From NCBI GenBank assembly GCA_002307175.1, contig DBTS01000034.1, positions 109,596 through 173,595 on the forward strand: a stretch of 64,000 bases of DNA, given 5' to 3'. Position numbers and translations under genes: made by a program. The stretch is from Rhodocyclaceae bacterium UBA1310. Its GTDB lineage: Bacteria; Pseudomonadota; Gammaproteobacteria; Burkholderiales; Rhodocyclaceae. Shown here in pieces: positions 45,726-54,166 of this stretch (position 1 is its first letter; each line of letters begins with the position of its first letter). Under the pieces are notes generated by a model. That model did no database searches. It was not told where the DNA came from and saw only the letters and a program-made list of their open reading frames with translations.

Positions 45726-46046
45726 ATGGAGCATCTGAGCCGCTATGTGGCGGCGGCACTGGGAAAGCCCTCAGCTGTGACGCTGTTACGCCAGGAATCC
45801 ATTGAGGAGAGCTGGCCCGATCAGGGCTTCACGGTTACGCGGTGCAGCTGCACCTACTGGTTTGAGAATGGTGTGGTGCTGCAGCGTGTGGTGGAGCAGG
45901 ATGATTTTCCGGCAGAACTTGCCTGTGCTGAATGCTGGATCGACTACCAGATCGTATCGACGGCAGACATTGATGTGCAGCCTGCGCAAAAGAGCTTCGA
46001 CAATGCCTGTCGTGAGTCATTCTGGCTGGCCTATCATCAGGCATGA
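45726..46046 (+). CDS. Small hypothetical protein
   Basis: A 106-residue soluble, acidic protein (DQGFTVTRCSCTYWFENGVVLQR...DDFPAELACAECWIDYQIV). It has two C-x-C/C-x-x-C-like pairs, CSC and CAEC, which might bind metal, but no family is recognised. It follows queF by 26 bases in the same direction and may share its transcript. The pattern of aromatic residues and charged turns suggests a real small beta domain. Convergent with the next kinase gene. Confidence 0.65.
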   Translation: MEHLSRYVAAALGKPSAVTLLRQESIEESWPDQGFTVTRCSCTYWFENGVVLQRVVEQDDFPAELACAECWIDYQIVSTADIDVQPAQKSFDNACRESFWLAYHQA

Positions 46047-46066
46047 AGCCTTGAGGCAATGGCGGG

Positions 46067-48100
46067 TCAGGCAGCCAGTGGCAGGCTCACATAGAACGTT
46101 GCGCCTTCGCCGAGGCGGCTGATGCAGCCGACATGGCCGCCGCTGGCTTCAGTGATGTGCTTCACAATCGAGAGGCCAAGCCCGGTGGAGTGCTCGCCGC
46201 CGGTGGGGCGCGCGCTCAGGCGGGTGAACTTGCGGAACAGGCGGGTCTGATCCTCTTCTGAAATGCCCGGCCCTTCGTCGCGTACCTCAATCATGGCTTT
46301 CCCGCACTCAGCAGCCAGGCGCACGTGTACGCGGCTGCCCTGCGGGGAATATTTGACGGCGTTCGACATCAGGTTTTCGATGATCTGATGCAGGGCGAGC
46401 TTGTCTGCCATCACAGCCATGGGTTCATTTGGCAGGAGCATTTCCACACGGATATCCTTCGCGTCGGCGCGTTCGCGGAAGGCCTCGTACACGCTGTGCA
46501 GAACGTCCTCCGGGTTGATGCGCTGCGGGCGCAGGGTGAAATGTCCGCTCTCGATGGCATTGATATCGAGCAGGTTGCTGATGATGTCGTAGCTCAGCTG
46601 TGCCAGCGTGCGGATGTTGCCAATGCGTTTGAGTTTCTTCTCATCATCCCAGATCTGCCAACGCTCACGCAGCAGATCGGCGTAGCTCACAATTGCCGCA
46701 GTAGGGTTCTTGAGGTCGTGGGCGGCGATCTGCAGGAAGGCGCCGCGTTCCTCGTGCAGTTCGGTCAGTATCTTGTGCGTGCGTTCCAGTGCCTCGCGTT
46801 GCAGCCGCTGTTGCAGCACGGCTTCTTCCAGGCGGTTGGTGCGGTCGAGCACGCGGGTTTCGAGATCGGATTCCGATTCACGCAGCACTTCGATCATCTG
46901 TTGCTCGGCGATCAACTGGTCTTCACGGGCCTGGATACGTGCCTGCTGCAACAGATGCACCTTGTCGGCCAGGGCAAAGGCGATTACCACCACATTGAAG
47001 GCGGCACACACCGGGTAGACGTAGACCACCCAGGGCGCGGGGTCGAACAGATGGAAGCAGTTGCCAACATGCAGGCAGCCACCCACCACCAGGATACTGT
47101 TGGCGATCACATAGAAACGCGCGGCCCGGTTGCGCTGGAGCATCGCTACAAATCCGTTGTAGAGGCCCATTACGCCAGTGCAGGCGGCAACCAGCAGGAC
47201 TGTCGGAATGGCCGCTTCGGCGCCGGCAAAGGCATACAGGGGAATCGTGGCAAGTTCGGCCAGCATGCACAGGCGCATGATCCTGTCGCCTAGCGGATAG
47301 GTGCGTTCGAGGCTCAGGAAGCGGCGGGCGAACTGGGCATAGGCCAGGGTGGCAACAAGAGGCAGCACCACATTGGCGCCAACCATGACGGCAGGGGAGA
47401 AGCCCAGCATCTGTTCATGCAGGAGCCCGAGGATATGGGCCTGCAGCAGTCCACCGGTAGCGATGAAAATCAGAAAATCAAAATAGTCCGAGTCGCGGGT
47501 GGTGAACCACACCATCAGGCTCAGCAGGCTCAGCGCGAAGAACATGCCGCCATAGGTTCCCAGCCATAGGCGTTGTGTAAAACTCGTGCGGTAGAAGCAT
47601 TCGTCCTTGAACAGGCGGGGCCATACGATCAGTGGGCGTGTGGCGGCAATGCGCAGATACAGAGTGACGGTTTCGCCGGGCTGGGCAGCGTTGAATTCGA
47701 ACAACTGGTTGTGATACGGCACCAGTTTGAGCGCCTGGGTGGATTTGCCATAGCCACCAGACTGGATTTCCGTTGTGCCGTCACTGCGCACGATATAGAG
47801 GGTGGCCTCGTCGAGAATCGGGTTCGCAAGTTCGAGCACATGACTGCCGGCAGAGGAGAACTTCAGGCTGGTTTTGAGCCAGGCTGCGTTCCGCGTGAAG
47901 CCATAATTCACCATACCATGACGCAGACCTTGCCAAGTCTGTGATGGTTTATGGCGAATCATGTCAAAAGAGGCGTTCTCAGTATCGAGCAAGGATTGCC
48001 AGAAGACTGGCAGGCTGCTTACTCGCTCTGGTTCGCCTGCATGGCAGACCTGAAAGACTGCCAACAGTGCGATCAGGAATGCAAGAAAAAAGCGGTACAT
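46067..48100 (-). CDS. Sensor histidine kinase with 7TMR-DISM sensor
   Basis: A 677-residue membrane kinase. A signal peptide (about 1-21) precedes a periplasmic 7TMR-DISM extracellular domain (about 30-175, AWLKTSLKFSSAGSHVLELANPILDEATLYIV). Seven helices (7TMR-DISM_7TM, about 185-395) follow, then a coiled coil (about 400-450). The HisKA domain has His461 in IAAHDLKNPTAAIVSYADLL, and the ATPase domain has VRDEGPGIS and STGLGLSIVKHITEASGGHVG. Such sensors are thought to bind carbohydrate-like or lipid ligands. The ATG at 48100 was chosen because GGGGGA lies just upstream and a signal peptide follows at once; the frame opens 15 codons earlier. No response regulator gene is adjacent. Confidence 0.88.
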   Translation of the reverse strand: MYRFFLAFLIALLAVFQVCHAGEPERVSSLPVFWQSLLDTENASFDMIRHKPSQTWQGLRHGMVNYGFTRNAAWLKTSLKFSSAGSHVLELANPILDEATLYIVRSDGTTEIQSGGYGKSTQALKLVPYHNQLFEFNAAQPGETVTLYLRIAATRPLIVWPRLFKDECFYRTSFTQRLWLGTYGGMFFALSLLSLMVWFTTRDSDYFDFLIFIATGGLLQAHILGLLHEQMLGFSPAVMVGANVVLPLVATLAYAQFARRFLSLERTYPLGDRIMRLCMLAELATIPLYAFAGAEAAIPTVLLVAACTGVMGLYNGFVAMLQRNRAARFYVIANSILVVGGCLHVGNCFHLFDPAPWVVYVYPVCAAFNVVVIAFALADKVHLLQQARIQAREDQLIAEQQMIEVLRESESDLETRVLDRTNRLEEAVLQQRLQREALERTHKILTELHEERGAFLQIAAHDLKNPTAAIVSYADLLRERWQIWDDEKKLKRIGNIRTLAQLSYDIISNLLDINAIESGHFTLRPQRINPEDVLHSVYEAFRERADAKDIRVEMLLPNEPMAVMADKLALHQIIENLMSNAVKYSPQGSRVHVRLAAECGKAMIEVRDEGPGISEEDQTRLFRKFTRLSARPTGGEHSTGLGLSIVKHITEASGGHVGCISRLGEGATFYVSLPLAA

Positions 48101-48269
48101 CTGTCCCCCGTCTTTCACTTGCAGCATGGTTTTACGTGTAACCATGCCTTTTAGTGCGGCAATTCTTGCATGGTGCCATCAAAATGTGGCTTAAGGTGCC
48201 AACCATGCCACAAATTCTTGGATATTTCCGCTCAACGATGTTGCATTTGCCCTTAGCGGGAGTGATTTT

Positions 48270-50195
48270 TTATGGAGGCGGGTTTTGCTGGGGAGGCAGT
48301 TCCGCTGGCTGGGTATAGGTGACTACCCGGTTGCGCCCCTCGTGCTTGGCCTGATACAGGGCGAGGTCGGCTTGTTGCAGAAGCTCGTCAAGGCTTAGGT
48401 GCGGCGGGTTGAGATCACTTATACCGATGGAGACCGAGCAGGAGAACTGCACGGCATCAGCCAGACGGATGATGGTGGAGGCGAACCGCTCGCGGATACG
48501 TCGGGCGTTTGCGCAGGCGGCTTCAATGTCGGCATGCGGCAGGATGATGGCGAATTCCTCGCCGCCAATGCGGCCTAGCAGATCCTCTTCGCGCAGGCTC
48601 TGCCTGCACAGCTGCGCAAAGGTTCGCAGCACCCTGTCTCCCACCTGATGGCCGTAGGTGTCGTTGACCTGCTTGAAATGATCAATGTCCAGCATCAGCA
48701 CGGTCAGGGGATAACGGTGGCGCCGGGCCTGAGCCAGGGCACGGTTGCCCATATCGAGGAAGTGCCGGCGGTTGGCCACTTCGGTCAGGGCGTCCATCTG
48801 GGCCTGCGTCTGAAGTTCCTCTTCGCGCTTGCGGACCAGGGTGATGTCTGCCCCGATCAGGATCACCAGAGGCCTGCGTTTGTCCTTGATGACAGCAGTA
48901 CGCCATGCAATGACTCGCTCGTCACCATCAGCAGTGCGTAATCTGGTTTCAAAGGGCGTCGGGGTATTCGGCTGATTCAGCGTTCGGGCAAAATTGGTAC
49001 GTACCAGCGGGCGTTCCGCTTCGGGAATCAGCAGGTCGAACCAGTTCTGTCCGATGACGTTTTGCTGGGAGTATTCGGTGATATTGGAGGCTGCAGTATT
49101 GAACAGCGCAATGCTGCCATCGCCACGCAGGCCCACTACAATCAGATCCGGGTTGGCAAGCAGAGTGTCAATGAAGACTCGGGCATTTTCGTTGTCGCGC
49201 CGGCGCCGGTAGCTTGCTGCGCCGTACCAGATTGCCAGCAGCGCCAGCAGAACATAGGCCCAGAGCAGATTGGCCATGCGCTTCCATGGAGCAAGCACTT
49301 CGTCGGCGTTTTCCACAACGGTGACGACCAATGCCTTGTTCAGATGGATGGATCCAGCATTGATGGAAAGGGCCGTGCCAACCTTCTTTTGTCCGTCAAT
49401 CCCAGAGTCTGCCAAAAGAGAGGTCAGGGGGCGCCCGGACGCCAGGTGTTTTGAGAAAAGCGTATCTTTTCCGGTGAGAGGTGTTTCGTCGTATGACAAA
49501 AGTCTGGGGTTGCGGGCGATGATGCTGCCGGATTCGTGCACCAGGTTGATGGCCTGCGAAGGTTTCACGCGGAAGCCTGAGAGCATTTTTTCCAGACTCT
49601 CGTCAGTCAGGGTGAGCGCAGCAATCCCCCTGAACCTGCCATTGGCATCCTGTATTTCACGGCTGAGAACGATGACGCGTTGTTGCCCGAATGCGCGGGA
49701 GGGTGGGGAGACGAAAAGCTCGCCGGTACCTGGGGTGTTCCTGGGCAGAATGAAGAAGTCAGCGTCCACTACTGAATGACCGATGATGCCGGGACGAGAG
49801 GCCGCAGTGATGCGTCCATTTTCATCAGCAATGAGCATCAGGGCGGCTTCCGGCAGCACCTTTCTTTCGTTCTGCCATATGCGGGCCTGGCGGGCAGGGG
49901 CGCTGGGCCCATTTTCCTGCGACATGTCCGATAGTTCTTCCAGCACGTCGCGGGCCGCCCGGAGGGTGGAGACGAGTTGGGCTTCAGCGACCTGGGCGAG
50001 GGTTGCCTGAGTCTGATGGCGATCAGCCAGGATGAAGTCGCGCTGCCAGGTCAGCCCCCAAAGCAACAGGCCCCCGATTCCGATGAGCATCAGCAGGGAC
50101 AGAAAATACTCAACAAAGAGCGGCAGGCGACCGGCAAAATGGCTAGCCCGCTGCTGCCTGTGCTGATAGGTCGAAGGGACTTTCCTGGAGATCAT
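48270..50195 (-). CDS. Diguanylate cyclase with periplasmic sensor and PAS domain
   Basis: A 641-residue membrane protein. Two helices (about 27-50 and 305-325) bracket a periplasmic Cache-type sensor (about 55-295, with ALMLIADENGRITAASRPGIIGHSV). A PAS domain (about 345-455, PDLIVVGLRGDGSIALFNTAASNITEYS) leads to the GGDEF domain. The signature GGEEF lies at 544-548, and the inhibitory RxxD site (REED, 535-538) is intact. It should be an active, product-inhibited c-di-GMP synthase. A Pro/Gln-rich tail ends the protein. The kinase gene starts 169 bases downstream on the same strand. Confidence 0.92.
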   Translation of the reverse strand: MISRKVPSTYQHRQQRASHFAGRLPLFVEYFLSLLMLIGIGGLLLWGLTWQRDFILADRHQTQATLAQVAEAQLVSTLRAARDVLEELSDMSQENGPSAPARQARIWQNERKVLPEAALMLIADENGRITAASRPGIIGHSVVDADFFILPRNTPGTGELFVSPPSRAFGQQRVIVLSREIQDANGRFRGIAALTLTDESLEKMLSGFRVKPSQAINLVHESGSIIARNPRLLSYDETPLTGKDTLFSKHLASGRPLTSLLADSGIDGQKKVGTALSINAGSIHLNKALVVTVVENADEVLAPWKRMANLLWAYVLLALLAIWYGAASYRRRRDNENARVFIDTLLANPDLIVVGLRGDGSIALFNTAASNITEYSQQNVIGQNWFDLLIPEAERPLVRTNFARTLNQPNTPTPFETRLRTADGDERVIAWRTAVIKDKRRPLVILIGADITLVRKREEELQTQAQMDALTEVANRRHFLDMGNRALAQARRHRYPLTVLMLDIDHFKQVNDTYGHQVGDRVLRTFAQLCRQSLREEDLLGRIGGEEFAIILPHADIEAACANARRIRERFASTIIRLADAVQFSCSVSIGISDLNPPHLSLDELLQQADLALYQAKHEGRNRVVTYTQPAELPPQQNPPP

Positions 50196-50252
50196 GCAGC
50201 CAATTGCGGCGGCTGGAGCGTGGTCTTGAGGTTTGAAATGTAGAAGAACGTG

Positions 50253-51059
50253 TCAGTCAGCGACTATCTGCGCAGAAAACTGTGCGCTGAACCAGTCCAG
50301 GCGGTCATGCAGGGTAACCACTCCACCAACTATCAATAACGCAGGGGGTTTGAAGCCCACGGAAGCCACTCTCCCGGGCAGGTCGGTGAGTGTGCCGATG
50401 AGGGTGCGCTGGTCTGGCAGCGTGGCGCGTCGGATGCAGGCGATGGGCGTGTCGGCGGGCATGCCGTGGGCAATCAGTTGGCTGCAGATCTGGCCCAGGG
50501 ATGTCAGGCCCATATAGATAACAAGTGTTTGGCCGGGGCGGGCGAGGGTGGGCCAATCCAGGTTGCAGGTTTCGTCCTTGAGATGCCCTGTCACAAACAG
50601 GCAGCTCTGGGCGTGATCACGATGGGTCAGCGGAATACCGGCATAGGCGGCTGCGCCGCATGCCGAGGTGACGCCGGGAACCACTTCAAAAGGGATGCCC
50701 GCCGCGTGCAGGGTTTCCGCCTCTTCGCCACCGCGCCCAAAAATGTAGGGGTCACCCCCTTTCAGACGGACCACCTGTTTGCCCTGCCGACCCAGGTCCA
50801 CTAGCAGCTGGTTGATATCGATCTGTGGCAAAGTGTGATTGCCAGCCTTTTTGCCGACATAGAGGAGTTCGGCCTGTTTGCCGGCGTGGGCCAATACCGC
50901 CGCACTGACCAGATTGTCATAGACCACGGCATCTGCGCCACCGAGCAGGCGCACAGCCTTCAGGGTGAGCAATTCGGGGTCACCGGGGCCGCCGCCGACG
51001 AGATAGACTTTTCCGGGTGAGCCTGCGGATTCAATGGGGGAATGTTTCTTTTCGTCCAT
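50253..51059 (-). CDS. cobA: Uroporphyrinogen-III C-methyltransferase (SUMT)
   Basis: A 268-residue S-adenosylmethionine-dependent methyltransferase that makes precorrin-2, the branch point to sirohaem and cobalamin. The SAM loop GKVYLVGGGPGDPELLTLKAVRLL is near the N-terminus and VVRLKGGDPYIFGRGGEEAE in the middle; VPGVTSACGAAAYAGIPLTHRD completes the family pattern. It is the single-domain form, not fused to CysG dehydrogenase or to HemD. The ATG at 51059 is taken over a GTG two codons upstream. Next gene upstream on the same strand is the TPR glycosyltransferase, 46 bases away. Confidence 0.94.
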   Translation of the reverse strand: MDEKKHSPIESAGSPGKVYLVGGGPGDPELLTLKAVRLLGGADAVVYDNLVSAAVLAHAGKQAELLYVGKKAGNHTLPQIDINQLLVDLGRQGKQVVRLKGGDPYIFGRGGEEAETLHAAGIPFEVVPGVTSACGAAAYAGIPLTHRDHAQSCLFVTGHLKDETCNLDWPTLARPGQTLVIYMGLTSLGQICSQLIAHGMPADTPIACIRRATLPDQRTLIGTLTDLPGRVASVGFKPPALLIVGGVVTLHDRLDWFSAQFSAQIVAD

Positions 51060-51105
51060 GCCCACAGTTTAACTGGCCTGCGGAATGGGCACAAAGGGCA
51101 GGGAT

Positions 51106-53310
51106 TCAGTGTGGGTCCTTGCGCAGCGCCAGCGTGACTTGTGCGATCACTCTGCGCCAGTCCCCGGCGACATGCTGTCGGAAGAGTTGCGCGCTGGGGT
51201 ACCAAGGAGAGTCTTGCCGGCCCTGCAGCCAGCACCAGTCTGCTCTTTCTGGCAGGAGCAGCCAGAGCGGGCGGTTGAGTGCCCCGGCCAGACGGGTTGC
51301 GGCAGAATCCGTACCAATGACAAGATCCATGCAGCACAGGGCTGCGGCCAGATCCGAGAAGTCCCTGATCTCCGGACGTAGATCGGTGATCTCCGGGTGG
51401 GCAGCCAAAGCCGCGACATCTTCGGTGTGGCTGTCTGCCTCCAGCACGTACAGTGTGGGTGCCAGATCAAGGAGTGGCGTAAAGTCTGCCAGCCCAAGCT
51501 TGCCGTGTGATTTGCCGGGAAATTGCACGGACCCGGAGCAGATGATGGCTATCCGCTGCGGATGCGCCGGGATTTTGGCATGCCAGACACCCAGCCGCTC
51601 CGTCGGTGCCTTCAGGTAAGGAAGTGCTGCCGGGATCGTGGAAACCAGGGTGCCGAGTCTGGCTGGCAGATCGGCCAGCAGGCACTGATAATCTGCAGGG
51701 GGAAGTGTGGCGCCTTGACGGATTATGCTTGTGATTCCGTCAAGGCTCGTCATTACGACTTCCATGGTGGCGGGGATTTCCAGGTGAACGGTGGCACCAA
51801 GTTTTGCCAGAGTGTTTGCATAGCGGCAGAACAGGATGGTGTCGCCCGCCTCGGCTTCGGTCCACAGGAGGATGGAGCGTCCGCAGAGCGACTCTCCCCG
51901 CCAGGAAGGCATGCCGAATTCGCGCCGGTTTGAGCTTCCCTGCAGCCGATAGCGGGCGTCGTAGTCTGCCCAACCCGCAGCGAAATCTCCCAGGCGCAGA
52001 TGTGCCTGGGCCTTGTTCCATCGGATCAAATGGTGTTCGGGCTGGCAGGAAAGGGCCCGGGCATAATCGCGCAGGGCGGGAAGGGTCTGGCCCAGCGCTT
52101 CAAGTGCCAGCCCCCGGTTATTGAGTGCCTCGGGGTAATCCTGGCGCAGGATCAGTGTCTGGTCAAAGGCGTCCAGTGCCTCTGCGTGGCGATTGCAGGC
52201 GGCCAGTGCCAATCCGCGGTTGTTATGCCCCTGTGGCAGACCGGGGGCGAGCCGGCACACTTTCTCAGCCAACGGCAGAGCTAACTCGCCATGGCCGAGG
52301 GTCAACAACGTATTGGCTTTGTTGTTGAGTGCCTCGACATGCTGGGCATCCAGCGCAATGGCAGATTCGAAGCTTGCCAGCGCTTCGTGCGTGCGGCCCA
52401 GTGCTGCAAGGCAGTTCCCTCTGTTATTGTGCAGATCCGCGACATTCGGCGTGAGTGCCAGGGCCGTTTCAAAATGCACCAGCGCCTCCGCGTGGCGGCC
52501 GAGTTGATGCAGGGTTAAACCAATGTCATTGTGTGTGTGGGGGTTGCCCTGCTGCTGGCCGAGCAGCAGGGTGTAGTCTGCGAGGGCCTGCTCGAAGCAC
52601 TGTCTGCGCCGCAGCAGGCGTGCGCGATTGGTGAGGGTTTCGTCATGTGTCGGGCGCATTCGTAGCGCCTTGTTGAAACATTCCAGTGCTTCTTCCTCAC
52701 GCAGAGCAGCAATCAGCGCCATGCCCAGGCAGTTGAGGGTGTCAGGATTGTCAGGCTGCAGGTGCAGCGCCTGCTCGGCGGCCCTGATGGCATCATTGAC
52801 ACGGTGAAGTACGCGCAGGCTGTTGGCACGGTTGCTGTGGCATGCGGCAAAATCGCCACGTAACTGAAGTGCCCGCGCAAATTGGCGCAGGGCCTGTTCA
52901 TGGTGCCCGGTTGAGGCCAGCGCTACCCCCAGATTGTTGAGCGCCTCGGGGTTGTCGGGAGCCAGTTCGAGTGCCTGATTGAGTGCCGTGATCGCGTCTT
53001 CGTGGCGTTGCAGGTGAGCCAGACCAGATCCCAGATTCAGCCACATTGCAGGTGTTGGATTCTGTTCCAGTGCATCCCGGATCAGCTCAATCCCGTCGCC
53101 ATGCTTCCCCTGCTGCATGAGCGCAACCCCCAGCATATGCAGCGCTTCCGGGTGCCTGGGTTCGTCCGCAAGGATTTTGCGGTAGAGGCTGCAGGCCTGG
53201 GAGAGATGGTTGTATTGATGGAACGACAATGCCTGCGCGAGTAATGCCGCGTTTGCATGCTCTCCGGGGTGGGGGGCCAGATTCATGGTGGTGTCCCGGA
53301 TGAGTGTCAC
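51106..53310 (-). CDS. TPR-repeat protein with GT9/heptosyltransferase-like C-terminal domain
   Basis: A 734-residue cytoplasmic protein. Residues about 20-450 hold some 12 tetratricopeptide repeats of the A-L-x-x-x-G-x-A-A type (EALNNLGVALASTGHHEQALRQF and repeats). From about 475 onward it has the C-terminal domain often joined to TPRs in proteobacteria and related to GT9 glycosyltransferases: WRGESLCGRSILLWTEAEAGDTILFCRYANTLAKLGATVHLE, then CCMDLVIGTDSAATRLAGALNRPLWLLLP and DSPWYPSAQLFRQ. In many relatives the first block has E-Q-G-L-G-D; here EAEAGD. The GTG start at 53310 overlaps the stop of the small gene upstream (GTGA), which argues for coupled translation; an ATG eight codons later is an alternative. 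Confidence 0.82.
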   Translation of the reverse strand: MTLIRDTTMNLAPHPGEHANAALLAQALSFHQYNHLSQACSLYRKILADEPRHPEALHMLGVALMQQGKHGDGIELIRDALEQNPTPAMWLNLGSGLAHLQRHEDAITALNQALELAPDNPEALNNLGVALASTGHHEQALRQFARALQLRGDFAACHSNRANSLRVLHRVNDAIRAAEQALHLQPDNPDTLNCLGMALIAALREEEALECFNKALRMRPTHDETLTNRARLLRRRQCFEQALADYTLLLGQQQGNPHTHNDIGLTLHQLGRHAEALVHFETALALTPNVADLHNNRGNCLAALGRTHEALASFESAIALDAQHVEALNNKANTLLTLGHGELALPLAEKVCRLAPGLPQGHNNRGLALAACNRHAEALDAFDQTLILRQDYPEALNNRGLALEALGQTLPALRDYARALSCQPEHHLIRWNKAQAHLRLGDFAAGWADYDARYRLQGSSNRREFGMPSWRGESLCGRSILLWTEAEAGDTILFCRYANTLAKLGATVHLEIPATMEVVMTSLDGITSIIRQGATLPPADYQCLLADLPARLGTLVSTIPAALPYLKAPTERLGVWHAKIPAHPQRIAIICSGSVQFPGKSHGKLGLADFTPLLDLAPTLYVLEADSHTEDVAALAAHPEITDLRPEIRDFSDLAAALCCMDLVIGTDSAATRLAGALNRPLWLLLPERADWCWLQGRQDSPWYPSAQLFRQHVAGDWRRVIAQVTLALRKDPH

Positions 53311-53552
53311 TGGCCTATGGTGTATTCCGAACGGTTGCGCGGCACCGGGAACCCTGACGCGAGACTGACCGGGCCGTTGTGAGGTGCGGAGAAATCGAGC
53401 ACCAGCACGGTTTGGAGGCTTACCGATTCTTCATCGGAGGAGGTGGAGAGACGAGCCCCTTCATAATCAAAGCAGTCAGTAACCATGATGGTAGTCCTTG
53501 TTTCCGGCACCGGGTCTTTGCGCGCAGGCCTGAAAAACAGTTTGCTGTACAT
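53307..53552 (-). CDS. Small protein translationally coupled to the TPR glycosyltransferase gene
   Basis: An 81-residue protein with an ideal ribosome binding site (AAGGAGG, spacing about 7) before its ATG at 53552. Its TGA overlaps the GTG of the TPR gene. The sequence is mixed, soluble, with one cysteine (VTDCFDYEG) and a Ser/Thr/acidic cluster (ARLSTSSDEESVS) in the middle; it ends in RNRSEYTIGQ. No family recognised and no signal peptide. A palindrome (CCTGCAC-A-GTGCAGG, 53571-53585) sits just upstream of the ribosome binding site. Confidence 0.6.
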   Translation of the reverse strand: MYSKLFFRPARKDPVPETRTTIMVTDCFDYEGARLSTSSDEESVSLQTVLVLDFSAPHNGPVSLASGFPVPRNRSEYTIGQ

Positions 53553-54166
53553 GGTGTGCCTCCTTGAAACCTGCACAGTGCAGGAAATCCCAGAGAGCTT
53601 GTGCATGATCTCGCCGCGAGACTGTGGTCAAGGCTCATGTGCGGCTCGAAATCCTCATTTATTCGAAGAAACTCCGGCTTCTGTGCTGTGCTTCACTTCA
53701 CTGATGGCCTTCTGGCTGAAAATCATCAACAGCTTCTAGCAAAATGACGTCACTTAATCTCCTTTTGCGGGGATCTCCACTCGCCGACTGTCCAATGATC
53801 TTTGGAAAAGCGACCCTCTACATCTGCAGCAGCGTTTTCGGTAACTGTTTGCCATTTTTGCAATTTGAATTTTATTGTCAATGCATGCGGGGAAAAATGT
53901 GTGCCAAAAATCACAAAAATCCGGGTGCAAACATTCTTTTTTATTTTATCGGGATATAGATTGTGTTTTTACGTTTTTGCATCCCGGGCACTACCTGCGA
54001 TTGCTGCCTGATAGTTTGCAAATGTCATTTTGTGTGGAGACTACAGAGAGAGTTTTGAGGATTTTCCCTGACTAGGGAATGTACCGATACCCTGCAAGGT
54101 GATACGACGCGGTTTTGAGCCTGACTGTTTTAGCCCTGCTGTGTTGCGGGAGAGTGAAAATATCGC
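53553..54166. other. Long AT-rich intergenic region
   Basis: No supported gene lies in these 614 bases. The left part (to about 53740) has normal composition; 53740-54060 is distinctly AT-rich, with the densest part at 53860-53980. A GGGATATAGA -10-like segment lies near 53950, and a hairpin TTCCCT-GACT-AGGGAA at about 54063-54078. Promoters for the small gene (minus) and for nnrDE (plus) are expected. Short open frames here lack ribosome binding sites and normal codon use. Confidence 0.55.

Noticed and set aside
48101..48269. CATGG/GGCACC-rich region tested as a sigma-54 promoter for the 7TMR kinase gene
   Set aside because: TGGCAC elements are present but no TTGC at the correct -12 spacing.
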